A stretch of DNA of 52,424 bases. It comes from CAZUWH01 sp964624075 (GTDB taxonomy: Bacteria > Pseudomonadota > Alphaproteobacteria > Rhodospirillales > Rhodospirillaceae). The notes below the pieces were generated by a model. The model saw only the letters and a list, made by a program, of their open reading frames with translations. It was not told the DNA's origin and searched no databases. Location: the NCBI GenBank assembly GCA_964624075.1, contig CAZUWH010000019.1, positions 1-52,424 of the forward strand, in the 5' to 3' direction. The translations under genes were made by a program, and so were the position numbers. This document shows, piece after piece, positions 17,957 through 28,210 of the stretch; positions within the stretch are counted from its first letter, which is position 1, and each line of letters starts with the position of its first letter.

Positions 17957-18120
17957 CAGCAATTCCCAGTATGGCGTTTATTCCAAGTCGCCTTGGCCGG
18001 TTCCACCCCTAAACCCTTTCTTCCCCCGCCTAGACCGTGTTAGCCCCCCGTTTGGATGGGGGAGGGGTGGGTGGGGGGGCCTCTTCTGCAAAACAGTGTC
18101 ATTCCCAATGATGAGAATCG
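17957..18120. repeat. Composite repeat: family M + A + B modules
   Basis: From left to right the stretch holds CAGCAATTCCCAGTATGGCG followed by TTTATTCCAAGTCGCCTTGG (family M, inverted relative to 15380-15417), then a poly-purine/pyrimidine hairpin region with CCCCCCGTTTGGATGGGGGAGGGG (family A). It ends with the CTCTTCTGCAAAACAG/ATGAGAATCG module (family B) that is also at 147-194. All three modules occur in one continuous element between ilvD and recG. Confidence 0.7.
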
Positions 18121-18201
18121 TTGCACCCTGAACGCAGGGCAATCGGGCGAGAGCCTGGTTATGAGAATACACATCTTTGTCCTACCTTGAGCGGCATTTG
18201 C

Positions 18202-20283
18202 CTACCCCGACCGCAAAGTCCTCACCACGGCGTCGCGTGCGAACAGGTACAAAAGGGTCCGCAGGGCCTGTCCCCGCGGCGTGGTGAGGTCAGGATCGCG
18301 GGCAAGAACCAGGCGGGCATCATCCCGTGCCATGGTCAGGAGGTCGCCATGGACGGCAAGATCGGCCAGGCGGAAATCGGGTAGGCCGCTTTGCCGGGTG
18401 CCAAGCAGCTCGCCAGCACCGCGCAGGCGGAGATCTTCCTCGGCAATGCGGAAGCCATCATCGGTTCCACGCAGGATGGTGAGGCGCGCGCGCGCCGTCT
18501 CGTTCAGAGGTGGTGCATACAAAAGCAGGCACGTTGAGCGATCTGGACCACGCCCAATACGACCGCGTAATTGGTGTAATTGGGCAAGACCAAATCTTTC
18601 CGCGTGCTCGATGACCATGACAGTGGCCGCTGGCACATCCACGCCCACTTCGATCACCGTCGTCGCGACCAGAAGGGTGATGGTTCCATCAGCGAAGGCC
18701 GTCATCACCGCATCCCGTTCAGCTCCCTTCATCCGTCCATGTACTAGGCCCACCCGTTCCCCCAGGGCAGCGCGCAGATAAGCATGACGGTCTTCAGCCG
18801 CGGCAAGATCGGTCGCCTCCGACTCGCTCACCAGCGGGCAGACCCAGTACACCCGCCCCCTTCCCGCCGTGACCCGTCCCACCGCCTGGACCACCTCTTC
18901 CAATGCCGACACAGGCTTTACCGCGGTTTCGATGCGCTGACGGCCCGGTGGTTTTTCATCGAGGCGCGAGATGTCCATGTCGCCGTAAAGAGCAAGCGTG
19001 AGACTGCGGGGAATGGGGGTCGCCGTCATCACTAGCATGTCGGGAACCCGTCCCTTGCCAGCCAGGGCCAGCCGCTGGTGGACACCGAAACGATGCTGTT
19101 CATCGATCACAATGAGAGCGAGATCATGAAATTGCACGTCTTCTTGTAGCAGGGCATGTGTCCCGACGACAAGAGCGACGGAGCCATCCGCAAGGCCAGA
19201 CAGCACGGTCTCGCGCGCCCTGCCCTTGTTGCGACCGGTCAGAAGATCTACCTGCACGCCAGCCAGCCCGGTGAGTGGTGCGAGCACGGCATGATGCTGG
19301 CGGGCCAGGAGTTCGGTTGGCACCATCAGGGCGGCCTGGGCACCGGCCTCGACGGCACTGAGAAGCGCGAATAGGGCCAGAACCGTCTTGCCGCTGCCGA
19401 CATCGCCCTGCAACAGCCGCATCATGCGCGTCTTTGCCGCCATGTCAGCCTGAATTTCCCGCAGACAGCGTTCCTGCGCTCCGGTCAGGGCGAACGGCAG
19501 GGCGGCACGCCCTCGTTGTTGCAGGGCGCCATCACCACAGAGGGCGCGCCCGGGCTGTCGACGCCCTGCCTCTCGTACCAAGGCAAGGGTCAGTTGGCTG
19601 GCCAGGAGTTCGTCATAGGCAAGGCGCTGCCGGGCCGGCTGCGTAGGCGCAAGGTCGTCGTTCCCGGCTGGGGCGTGGACAGCCCGCAAGGCCTCGCGCC
19701 AGGATGGCCAGTTCTGTTGCCGTATCAGCTCGGGCGCATGCCATTCGGGCAGATCGGGGATCTGTTCCAGCGCCGCTCGCACGAACTGCCCCACCACCCT
19801 GGCCGTGAGACCGGCGGTCAGGGGGTAGATCGGTTCCACCGTCGTGACCACATCGGCTTGGTCAAGGGCCGCGATATGGTTGGGGTGGGAAATCTGGATT
19901 TCGTTGTTGAAATGCTCCACCTGTCCCGAAACGATCCGCATCGTACCCTCTGGCAAAAGACGCTTGAGATGGTTAGCCTTGGCGTGAAAGAAGACCAGAT
20001 GTAGGTATCCGGTTTCATCGCTACAACGAACCCGGTAAGGGTGGCGGGGCGAGAGGGGAAGCAAATGCGTATCGACCCGCACCGCCAGGGTTGCTACCCG
20101 CCCCGCCGGTGCCTCCATTACCTTGGGCATGAAGCGGCGATCGATGACGGCAGTCGGCAGGTGCCAGAGCAGGTCTACCACATGGGGACCGGCTAGCCGT
20201 TCCAGCAGACTGGCAAGGCGGGGACTAACCCTAGGCAGGGTCGCGAGCGGTGCGAACAGGGGGTAGAGGCTTTCCGGGCGCAT
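18202..20283 (-). CDS. recG: ATP-dependent DNA helicase RecG
   Basis: This 693-residue branch-migration helicase remodels stalled forks and Holliday junctions. An N-terminal wedge/OB domain is followed by the helicase core. The core has LTGAQERCLREIQAD (Q-like motif), GDVGSGKTVLALFALL (Walker A), VVGTHALLQEDV, VIDEQHRFGVHQR (motif II), MTATPIPRSLTLALYGDMD (motif III) and QLRGRIGRG (motif VI). The family TRG region near the C-terminus reads RLRGAGELLGTRQSGLPDFRLADL. The ATG at 20283 (MRPESLYPLFAPLATL) fits alphaproteobacterial RecG; a 55-residue upstream extension overlaps the divergent sdhE leader and is unlikely. recG, sdhE and mfd in this order is a conserved alphaproteobacterial arrangement. 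Confidence 0.97.
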   Translation of the reverse strand: MRPESLYPLFAPLATLPRVSPRLASLLERLAGPHVVDLLWHLPTAVIDRRFMPKVMEAPAGRVATLAVRVDTHLLPLSPRHPYRVRCSDETGYLHLVFFHAKANHLKRLLPEGTMRIVSGQVEHFNNEIQISHPNHIAALDQADVVTTVEPIYPLTAGLTARVVGQFVRAALEQIPDLPEWHAPELIRQQNWPSWREALRAVHAPAGNDDLAPTQPARQRLAYDELLASQLTLALVREAGRRQPGRALCGDGALQQRGRAALPFALTGAQERCLREIQADMAAKTRMMRLLQGDVGSGKTVLALFALLSAVEAGAQAALMVPTELLARQHHAVLAPLTGLAGVQVDLLTGRNKGRARETVLSGLADGSVALVVGTHALLQEDVQFHDLALIVIDEQHRFGVHQRLALAGKGRVPDMLVMTATPIPRSLTLALYGDMDISRLDEKPPGRQRIETAVKPVSALEEVVQAVGRVTAGRGRVYWVCPLVSESEATDLAAAEDRHAYLRAALGERVGLVHGRMKGAERDAVMTAFADGTITLLVATTVIEVGVDVPAATVMVIEHAERFGLAQLHQLRGRIGRGPDRSTCLLLYAPPLNETARARLTILRGTDDGFRIAEEDLRLRGAGELLGTRQSGLPDFRLADLAVHGDLLTMARDDARLVLARDPDLTTPRGQALRTLLYLFARDAVVRTLRSG

Positions 20284-20446
20284 GGAGCGGGGTGACCGAC
20301 GGGGCTGACAGAAAAACGGAAAACCATTATATGGTTTCCTGAAAATTCTGGGGAGCATGGGCATCCCGCTCGCGGGCTTGGGCGAGGTGCAGAAAGGGCT
20401 GAGCATGACGGCAGCGACAGAAATCAGCAAAATAAGGACTAGGTCC

Positions 20447-20731
20447 ATGAGCGAGATGCGAGAAAACTTGTGCAGACGCCTCTTCTATCAGGCCGCGCAC
20501 CGCGGCATGAAGGAAGCCGACCTTCTGCTCGGCGCCTTTGCAAGGGTTCATCTGTCCCAGTTCGATGAGAGCCAGCTCGCCGAATTCGACAGGCTCTTGC
20601 AATTGCAGGACCGTGACATTCTCAACTTGCGCCTGGGAGGGATGCTGCTTCCTCCCAAATATGATGGTCCTGTTATGCAGCTTCTGCTGGCCTTCGATCT
20701 GGTGGCAATCTTCGCCGGAGAATCTCCCTGA
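20447..20731 (+). CDS. sdhE: Succinate dehydrogenase assembly factor SdhE
   Basis: This 94-residue protein of the SdhE/YgfY/Sdh5 family promotes covalent FAD attachment to the flavoprotein subunit of succinate dehydrogenase. Family marks are RRLFYQAAHRGMKEADLLLGAFA, which contains the signature RGxxE-like RGMKE motif. Further marks are QFDESQLAEFDRLLQLQDRDILNL. The ATG at 20447 has AAGGACTAGG upstream; a second in-frame ATG at 20405, with AAAGGG ahead of it, would add 14 residues and cannot be excluded. It lies divergent from recG and upstream of mfd, the usual alphaproteobacterial position. Confidence 0.93.
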   Translation: MSEMRENLCRRLFYQAAHRGMKEADLLLGAFARVHLSQFDESQLAEFDRLLQLQDRDILNLRLGGMLLPPKYDGPVMQLLLAFDLVAIFAGESP

Positions 20732-20751
20732 CTGTCAATGTCATTCCATTT

Positions 20752-20880
20752 AAGCTCTCCTCCTTGGATCAGTGGGGTCTTCTCTCCAGGGGGAGAGAGG
20801 GGCTTTTGCGAGGACGGAGTCCGTCGGGAGAGGATCAAGGGGAAGAGGGTTATTTTTGATGTGAAATGATACACTTTCAC
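20752..20880. repeat. Family A repeat between sdhE and mfd
   Basis: CTCTCCTCCTTGGATCA, CTCTCCAGGGGGAGAGAGG and ATCAAGGGGAAGAGGG give the typical hairpins. The right edge, GTGAAATGATACACTTTCAC, is itself a palindrome and resembles GTGAAAGGATACACTTCTAC at 49748-49767, where another copy ends. The shared edge suggests a defined element boundary. Confidence 0.6.
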
Positions 20881-20973
20881 CGGCCACAGTGCCTGACCTA
20901 TGTACATGCGGTAGGGAAGAAGACGAGAAACCGGGAGCGTTCCTTGTTGGCATAAGAGCGGATATGACCAGAC

Positions 20974-23900
20974 ATGCAAGCCCCAGAAAACCGCGCTAGG
21001 TGTACCGACGCTCCCCTGGCTTGCGGCCCTGCAGAAGACAGACGCGTCGATGAAGTGCCAGACCTCGCAAGGTGTTGTGATGTTCCGACCTTCAAAAAGG
21101 CGCACCCGACCGGGCCGGGGCGCTTCGTTATCGCCGGTGTGCCGGAAGGGTATGACGCTCTAGTGTTGGCTCATTTCGTGCGCTCCACTGGACGGGATGT
21201 CCTGCACGTGGCCGCCGATGCGGTTTGCCTGGCCCGGATGGTGGAAGCGGTTGGTTTCTTCGCCCCCGATCTTCCGATGCTAGCTTTTCCGGCCTGGGAT
21301 ACCGTGCCCTACGACCGGGTCTCCCCAAACCGCGAGATTCTGAGCCGACGGGCCGGTGTGCTAGGCCGGCTGGCCGAGAGGAACACAAGTTCTGCCCCCT
21401 GCCTTGTGATGACGACGGTGAGTGCGTTGCTTCAGCGCATTCCCCGTCCTGAGGTCTTCCGAGGCTTGCGTTTCCTTGTCAGGGCAGGTGCGCCCCTTCA
21501 TACCGACGACCTGATCCGGTTTCTGGAACGCAACGGCTATCACCGGACCGATCAGGTGATGGAGCCGGGTGCGTATGCCGTGCGCGGAGGCCTCATCGAC
21601 CTCTTTCCACCTGGAACGTCGGAACCGTTGCGGCTAGAGTTGTTTGGCGACATGCTCGATACCCTCCGCTCCTTCGATCCTATGAGCCAGCGCACGACGA
21701 GTCGTCTGTCTGCCTTTACCTTGCGACCGACCAGCGAGATTCTGCTGGATGATGCGGCCATCGTCCGGTTTCGCAGCCGTTATCGGGAGATGTTCGGCAC
21801 GGTTTCCGGTCCCGATTCGCTTTATGAATCGATCTCAGCCGGCCGCCGCTTCCCCGGGATGGAACACTGGCTGCCCCTGTTTCATGATGGCCTTGACACC
21901 CTCTTTGCCTATCTGCCCGGGGCGGTGATCGCCCTGGATTATCAGGCAGAGGGGGCCCGCCAGGCTTACCTTGACCTGATCCTCGAGTACTTCAAGGCAC
22001 GTCGAGCCCATACGGTGATAGGATCAGTTGCAAGATCTGGTACAATCTACAACCCTGTACCCCCACCGTTCCTGTTCATCGCACCGGAGGAATGGGAACG
22101 GCTCCTGGCGGACCGGGAGGTGGCGACTCTTTCGCCCGGCCCGTCTTCCGAACAGACCCGTCCTGATGCCATGCTCGATGCCGGCGGACGCCGCGGACAT
22201 GATTTTGGTGCTGTCCGCACTCATCCCGACTGCAACGTCTTCGACGCCTTGCGCACGCATGTGACAGCCGAACGAGCAGCCGGCCGACAGGTGGTGATAA
22301 CCGCCTTCAGCGCTGGTTCCCGCGAACGGCTGACGGCCGTCATGCACGAGCACGGCATTGCAGATGTCCGACCCGTGGACACGTGGGCCGAGGCCACGGC
22401 TTCGCCGGCCACGGCCACCGTGGTTCTCGGCCTAGAGACAGGCTTCGTCACGCCTACCCTGGCCGTGATCAGCGAACAGGATATTCTGGGCGAACGCATG
22501 ACCCGCCCAGCCCGCAAGCACAGGGCCGATCGTTTCCTCGCCGATGTCTCGGCCCTGACCGAGGGTGACCTGGTCGTTCACGTCGATCATGGCATCGGCC
22601 AGTATGATGGCCTGGTCACGCTCTCGGTCGGGGGAGCACCACATGACTGCTTGCGCATCCTGTACGAAGGCAACGACAAGCTGTTCGTGCCGGTTGAGAA
22701 CATCGAAGTCCTGTCCCGCTATGGCTCGGAAACGGCCGGCGTGCAACGCGACCGGCTGGGCGGCACGGCCTGGCAGGCACGCAAGGCCAGACTGAAACAA
22801 CGCATCCGGGACATGGCCGGAACATTGATCCGCATCGCCGTTGAGCGGCAACTCCGGCAGGCCGAGGCACTGGTGCCGCCCGGGGGTCTGTATGATGAAT
22901 TCTGCGCCCGTTTTCCCTATGTGGAAACCGATGACCAGCTTAACGCCATTGCCGAGGTGATGGCGGACCTCGCGGCGGGCCGGCCCATGGACCGACTGGT
23001 GTGCGGTGATGTTGGCTTCGGCAAGACCGAGGTCGCCTTGCGGGCGGCTTTCGCCGTTGCCCTGGCTGGCATGCAGGTGGCCGTGGTGGTGCCGACCACA
23101 TTGCTTGCCCGACAACATCATCACACCTTCGTGAACCGGTTCACCGGATGGCCCGTGCGGGTGGAGTCGTTGTCACGACTGCTTGCCCCGAAGCAGGCGG
23201 CGGCGGTCCGGCAAGGGTTGGCCGATGGCACCGTTGACGTCGTTGTCGGCACTCATGCCCTGCTCGCCAAGGGGATCACTTTCAAGCGACTGGGTCTTCT
23301 GGTGGTGGATGAGGAGCAGCATTTTGGCGTGGCCCACAAGGAACGGCTCAAGCAGTTCAAGACCGATGTGCATGTTCTGACTCTGACCGCCACGCCGATT
23401 CCCCGCACCCTGCAATTGGCCCTTGGAGGCGTGCGGGGAATGAGTCTCATTGCCACGGCTCCAATCGACCGGCTGGCAGTGCGGACATCCATGCTGCCCT
23501 TCGATCCGGTGGTAGTGCGGGAGGCGATCCTGCGCGAGCGGTTCCGTGGTGGCCAGACCTTCTATGTCTGTCCCCGTGTGGCAGATATCGACACGGTGGC
23601 AGGGCGGCTTACCAGGCTGGTGCCCGAGGTGAAAACGGCGATGGCCCATGGTCGTATGACGGCGCAGGCCTTAGAAGAGGTGATGAATGCCTTCACCGAA
23701 CGGGCCTTTGATGTGCTGGTCTGTACCAATATCATCGAATCCGGCCTCGACATGCCCCTGGTCAACACCCTCATCGTCCATCGCGCCGACATGTTCGGGC
23801 TGGCTCAGCTCTATCAGCTCCGGGGCCGGGTGGGACGCGGCAAGGTCCAGGCCTACGCCTACCTGACCATGCCGCCCGAGCGTCCCTTGACCCGGACGGC

Positions 23901-24666
23901 CGAAAAGCGCCTTGCGATCATGCAAACACTTGATACGTTGGGCGCAGGCTTCACGCTTGCAAGCTACGACCTTGATATCCGGGGAGCAGGCAACCTGCTG
24001 GGGGAAGAACAGTCCGGTCATATCCGCGAGGTCGGCATCGAACTCTATCAGCACATGCTGGAAGAAGCCATGACGGCAGCGCGATCGGGCGACCATGCGG
24101 GGATAAAACAGGACTGGACGCCGCAGATTACCATCGGCACGCCTGTCCTGATCCCTGAAACCTACGTGCCTGACCTGGGGCTCCGGCTGGGCTTGTACCG
24201 GCGTATCGCCGAGCTGTCGGATCGGATCGAAATTGATGCCTTTGCCGTCGAAATGATTGACCGTTTTGGCCATCTGCCCAAGGCGGTTGACAACCTGCTC
24301 GAAACAGTGGCCCTGAAAGGCCTATGTCGACGGGCCAACGTGAATAGGCTGGAGGCCGGTCCCAAGGGGGTCGTTCTCGGTTTTCGCGACAATCAGTTTC
24401 CCGAACCAGCCGGCCTGGTTGCCTTCATTACCCGCCAGGCCGGCACGGCCAAACTGCGTCCTGACCACAAGGTCGTGATCATGCGCAATTGGGAGGATCC
24501 GGACGTTCGCATGCGCGGCGTGCGAACGGTGATGAAAGCCTTGGCCCTGCTGGCAGCCGGCGAAGCACCTGTTCCTGGATCGGCGCCAGTTCCGGAAAAG
24601 GATCGAAAGACGAGGGATCGAAAAGGCCCGAATAATCGGACATTTCCACAAACCCTCCGCCCTTAA
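20974..24666 (+). CDS. mfd: Transcription-repair coupling factor Mfd
   Basis: This 1230-residue SF2 translocase removes RNA polymerase stalled at lesions and recruits UvrA. The N-terminal UvrB-like region includes MLAFPAWDTVPYDRVSPNREI and QVMEPGAYAVRGGLIDLFPPG. The RNA-polymerase-interacting (CarD-like) domain is at LTEGDLVVHVDHGIGQYDGL. Helicase motifs are GDVGFGKTEVALRAAFA, VVVGTHALLAKGI, DEEQHFGVAHKERLK, LTATPIPRTLQLAL and QLRGRVGRGKVQAYAYL. The C-terminal TRCF domain is present. The first 40 residues from the ATG at 20974 are not family-like, so the start may be further in. About 30 charged C-terminal residues after the TRCF domain are also extra. It follows sdhE in the usual order. Confidence 0.96.
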   Translation: MQAPENRARCTDAPLACGPAEDRRVDEVPDLARCCDVPTFKKAHPTGPGRFVIAGVPEGYDALVLAHFVRSTGRDVLHVAADAVCLARMVEAVGFFAPDLPMLAFPAWDTVPYDRVSPNREILSRRAGVLGRLAERNTSSAPCLVMTTVSALLQRIPRPEVFRGLRFLVRAGAPLHTDDLIRFLERNGYHRTDQVMEPGAYAVRGGLIDLFPPGTSEPLRLELFGDMLDTLRSFDPMSQRTTSRLSAFTLRPTSEILLDDAAIVRFRSRYREMFGTVSGPDSLYESISAGRRFPGMEHWLPLFHDGLDTLFAYLPGAVIALDYQAEGARQAYLDLILEYFKARRAHTVIGSVARSGTIYNPVPPPFLFIAPEEWERLLADREVATLSPGPSSEQTRPDAMLDAGGRRGHDFGAVRTHPDCNVFDALRTHVTAERAAGRQVVITAFSAGSRERLTAVMHEHGIADVRPVDTWAEATASPATATVVLGLETGFVTPTLAVISEQDILGERMTRPARKHRADRFLADVSALTEGDLVVHVDHGIGQYDGLVTLSVGGAPHDCLRILYEGNDKLFVPVENIEVLSRYGSETAGVQRDRLGGTAWQARKARLKQRIRDMAGTLIRIAVERQLRQAEALVPPGGLYDEFCARFPYVETDDQLNAIAEVMADLAAGRPMDRLVCGDVGFGKTEVALRAAFAVALAGMQVAVVVPTTLLARQHHHTFVNRFTGWPVRVESLSRLLAPKQAAAVRQGLADGTVDVVVGTHALLAKGITFKRLGLLVVDEEQHFGVAHKERLKQFKTDVHVLTLTATPIPRTLQLALGGVRGMSLIATAPIDRLAVRTSMLPFDPVVVREAILRERFRGGQTFYVCPRVADIDTVAGRLTRLVPEVKTAMAHGRMTAQALEEVMNAFTERAFDVLVCTNIIESGLDMPLVNTLIVHRADMFGLAQLYQLRGRVGRGKVQAYAYLTMPPERPLTRTAEKRLAIMQTLDTLGAGFTLASYDLDIRGAGNLLGEEQSGHIREVGIELYQHMLEEAMTAARSGDHAGIKQDWTPQITIGTPVLIPETYVPDLGLRLGLYRRIAELSDRIEIDAFAVEMIDRFGHLPKAVDNLLETVALKGLCRRANVNRLEAGPKGVVLGFRDNQFPEPAGLVAFITRQAGTAKLRPDHKVVIMRNWEDPDVRMRGVRTVMKALALLAAGEAPVPGSAPVPEKDRKTRDRKGPNNRTFPQTLRP

Positions 24667-24720
24667 ATCGGAGGAGGGGATGGCCCTTAGGGATGTTCAT
24701 TCTGGTTCGTAGCTAAGGCT

Positions 24721-24762
24721 AGTGGTCAGTGATTAGCAACCAGCTACTAACCACTAACCACT
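24721..24762. terminator. Imperfect hairpin between convergent mfd and cobA
   Basis: AGTGGTCAGTGATTAGCA (24721-24738) pairs with TACTAACCACTAACCACT (24745-24762) at 15 of 18 positions around a six-base loop. It lies between two convergent genes and could terminate both, although no T-run follows on either strand. Confidence 0.45.
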
Positions 24763-24799
24763 CTCATGACGGAGCGTATGATTCGAAAATCATCCCGCT

Positions 24800-25579
24800 C
24801 TAGCCCGTAGCCGATTCCCCCGGATCGGCCGTGTCAGCCTGAAACCAGTTCAATGTATCGGCCAGACTCACCACGCGACCGATGATGAAGATCACGGGTG
24901 CTGACAGACCGGCTTCCCGCACCCTGGCCGCCAGATTCCCCAATGTCCCCAGCACACGCCGCTGGCGGAGCGTGGTTGCGTTCTGGATCGCTGCCGCCGG
25001 TAGGGCGTGGTCAAGGCCATAGCCGATCAGGGCAACGGCGATGTGCTCGAAATTAGTCAGCCCCATGTATACGACCAGAGTGGTATTGAGATCGACAAGA
25101 CTGCTCCAGTCGTGATCAAGATCCAGGCCATCGCGCAGATGACCGGTCAGATAACGCACGCTGGTTGCCAGGCCGCGATGCGTGAGCGGAATGCCGGCAT
25201 AGGCGCTGCCACCCGAAGAGGCGGTAATGCCGGGCACCACCTCGAACGGGATATTATGGCTGGCCAGGTACTCGGTTTCCTCGCTGCCACGGCCGAAAAT
25301 ATAAGGATCACCCCCCTTGACCCGCACCACAATGCGCCCACTGCGGGCAAGGCCTGCCAGAAGTTCGTTAATCTGCTCCTGCGGCATGTGATGGTTCCGT
25401 GGGCTCTTGCCGGCATAGATGCGCGTGGTTCCTATCGGCACCAGGTCAAGGATTTCGGGACTCACCAAACGATCGAACACCACCACCTCGGCCTGTCGCA
25501 GCAACCGGACCGCTTTGACTGTCAACAGCTCCGGATCCCCGGGACCGGCGCCCACCACATAAACACGCCCCCTCCTCAT
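24800..25579 (-). CDS. cobA: Uroporphyrinogen-III C-methyltransferase
   Basis: This 259-residue SAM-dependent methylase makes precorrin-2 from uroporphyrinogen III, the branch point to sirohaem and cobalamin. Motifs are VYVVGAGPGDPELLTVKAVRLL, VVFDRLVSPEIL, VRVKGGDPYIFGRGSEE and VVPGITASSGGSAYAGIPLTHRG. This is the standard SUMT order without the CysG dehydrogenase half. The ATG at 25579 follows GGAGG at a good distance; a 28-residue upstream extension lacks homology. It stands alone, with no other cobalamin or sirohaem gene in the window. I saw no cobalamin riboswitch in the 300 bases upstream (25580-25878), which hold no gene either. Confidence 0.94.
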   Translation of the reverse strand: MRRGRVYVVGAGPGDPELLTVKAVRLLRQAEVVVFDRLVSPEILDLVPIGTTRIYAGKSPRNHHMPQEQINELLAGLARSGRIVVRVKGGDPYIFGRGSEETEYLASHNIPFEVVPGITASSGGSAYAGIPLTHRGLATSVRYLTGHLRDGLDLDHDWSSLVDLNTTLVVYMGLTNFEHIAVALIGYGLDHALPAAAIQNATTLRQRRVLGTLGNLAARVREAGLSAPVIFIIGRVVSLADTLNWFQADTADPGESATG

Positions 25580-25878
25580 GCCAAAGCCTCCGACCTCTCT
25601 TCCATGAATACCTGCCCGTGCCGCCCCTCTGTCTGCTCCCACACCCGGCACGATCCCATGCATATCCCCTAATGTAATGACATCTTGCTACGATACCAGA
25701 GCCATGGTCTTTCCGCAGACGCGGTTTATCGTAAAAGCGCCTAGGTCGGGTTGTCGAACGTCATGTCCGGTTCGTGGCGCAATACCTCCCGTCTGTTTCC
25801 CAGAGACACGAGACGGGCCCGTGGGCAGGAGATAGAGTCACAGCCGTACCCGTATAACCCAGGCCGGCGCGCAAGCGT

Positions 25879-28172
25879 CTACGAACCCTCGTGCATCTCG
25901 ATCAGACATTTGGCAAGAGGCAAACCCAGGCCGATTCCATCGTGGGCCTTGGTATAGGTGCTGTGGATCTGACCGAACGCCGTCAAGGTGACAGGAATAT
26001 CCTCGGGCGGCATGCCGATGCTGGTATCGGTGGTGGTAATGCGTAAATTCTCTTCCGTCAGCACCGCTCCCACCGTCACCGTGCCGTCGACGGGTGTGAA
26101 TTTGATGGCGTTGGCCAGAAGGCTCAGGATCACTTGTTTTAGGCGCCGTTCATCTCCCATCACCACGGGCAGACCGGCAGTGATATGGGTGCTCAGCGCC
26201 AGATGTGCCGTCTCGGCGTGTTCGCGCATTAACTGAACACAGCAGTCAACCAGTGGGCCTGGATCGACCAGCTCACAAAGCAGCTCAAACTTGCCGGCTT
26301 CGATCTTGGCGATGTCAAGCAGTTCATTGATGAAATCAAGCAGCAGGGTGGCCGAAGTGTAGATATCTTGGTCCGAACACCTTGGTCTGCATGGTTTCGG
26401 CAAAGCCCATGATGGCGTTCAGAGGCGTACGCAACTCATGGCTCATGTTGGCGAGAAAGTCAGACTTGGTGCGATTGGCCCACTCGGCGTCTTCCTTGGC
26501 GGCACGCAGGGTTTCCTCTGCCCGCCGTAGTTCAGTGATGTCGGTGCGGATGCTGACGACACCGCCGTCACCGGTGCGGCGTTCGTTGACCTGCACCCAG
26601 CGATCGCCGACCAGATGCTGGACGAAGGTACATCCGGCACTAGCTCGCTGTTTCAGAGGACAACGGACATAGGACCAGCACGTCGCTGATTCGGCTGTAG
26701 AGCTGATGAAACTTGCTGTTTGAAAGAACCAGACGCCCTTCCGGATCGTGGAGAACGAATCCTTCCGAAATGCTTTCGATGGTATCCACCAATTAACATT
26801 GCGTCCTCAGGGCGCGTTGTTCGGCTAGCACTTCGATGGTGACATTGCTTACCATACCACAATAGCCGCTGAAATGACCTTCCACCGTGAAAACCGGCTT
26901 GCCACTGATGCGCAGATAGAGCAGGCGACCGGTCGGCGTGACATACTTGAACTGGAAATCGCGGAAGGGACGGTGAGCGCGAAGATCTTCGAGATGGCGG
27001 GCCAGCCTTTCCGTTCCCTCCTCATCATTGGTCGTAATGGTGGTATGCATGCAGCTGATCAAATCAGCTGGATCAAGCCCCAGCACTTCCCGCACCCGCC
27101 CCCCCCTTCGAAACCGGAGAAGCGGAGGCCAGGTCACATTTCCCAGAACCAGTTGGGCGACGCGGTAACAAAGTCGCGGAATTTCTGTTCGCTTTCCAGC
27201 AGGGCCTGCTCAACGGTCCGCCGTTCCTCCACCTCGGCAAGCAGTTCGGCGGTACGTCGATGGATTTGCAACTCCAGTTCATCCTGGGCCCGTTGCAGAA
27301 CGGCGGCCATGCGACGGCTGTTGGTAGCATCTCGACCGATCACAACCATGATCCGTAGCAGACCTTCGGCATTGGTCAGTGGTTTACGCACCACTTCCAG
27401 GATACGCTCCCCTGAGGCCTATCGAGCCGTGGCCAGAACTCATCGACCACCGTAGCCGAACCTCTGGCCCAAACGGTCGCATCGGCAACTATCGCATGCA
27501 TCAACACAACTGCCATTATAGGTTGCATGACGGCCAATTCGGCATCGGTACGACCGATCACTTCGGTGGGGGTCAAATGCAGCAGGCGCGCGCCGGTTTC
27601 GTTGACGAACAGCCACCGCCCGGTCTCATCCTTGATGCAGACCGGGTCGGGCAGATGTGTCAGAACGATATCCCCCTACCGGCGCTGCTCACGCCGTTGC
27701 CTGCGCGTGATGCCGGCGTGCACGGCCCGTTGGCAATGTAGAGCGATTATCCAGGCCTTCCACCACCAGAACATCCTCCGCCCCTTCGTCGAAAGCAGTG
27801 GGCGCCGCATTCTCGACATCGGCAGTACCAGCCAGCACGATCACGGCCACCCGATGGTCGAGGCGCGCTACCCTGGTAAGGGTTGTCAGAGTGGACGGGA
27901 CCACTCCAGACCATCAATACGGCGCTGACCTGCCATCCCGCGACAATTTCAGCTGCTGCTGCCGGATCGGTCACATGAATTCGTTTACAGCCCTTTTCTG
28001 CCAGTCCATCCAGACTGGCTGTGACTGTCAACGGGAGGTTCTTGTTGATCGCCACTACACGCACCGTCGCGTCCCTGCCTTCTGCCTGAGTCGCGGTTCT
28101 CCGATTCGATGCCTTGATGACCGTAACTCTTCGTAAAAAGGTAGCAAAGGATTTTTGCCAAGGGGAGGGCAA
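25879..28172 (-). pseudogene. Decayed hybrid sensor histidine kinase (receiver-PAS-PAS-PAS-HisKA-HATPase)
   Basis: Read on the minus strand across several frames, this is one long kinase gene in pieces. First comes a receiver-like segment (about 28080-27690; LDHRVAVIVLAGTADVENA, AFDEGAEDVLVVEG). A first PAS (about 27660-27390) has VCIKDETGRWLFVNETGARL then TPTEVIGRTDAEL. A coiled coil leads to a second PAS (27394-26793; SPNWFWEM, then FQFKYVTPTGRLLYLRISGKP). A third PAS (about 26790-26600) ends GDGGVVSIRTDITELRRAE. The HisKA H-box is SDFLANMSHELRTPLNAIMG (about 26430-26490). The HATPase has LLANAIKFTP, DTSIGMP (the usual DTGIGM glycine is serine) and GIGLGLPLAK, and then stops early. At least five frame changes plus a truncated C-terminus make it non-functional. 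Confidence 0.8.
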
Positions 28173-28210
28173 TTTTCTAAAAAGTTGAAAATATCTTCCG
28201 ATATCAATGT

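Noticed and set aside
25580..25878. Possible cobalamin riboswitch upstream of cobA
   Set aside because: I could not find the B12-box or the conserved paired elements on the minus strand.
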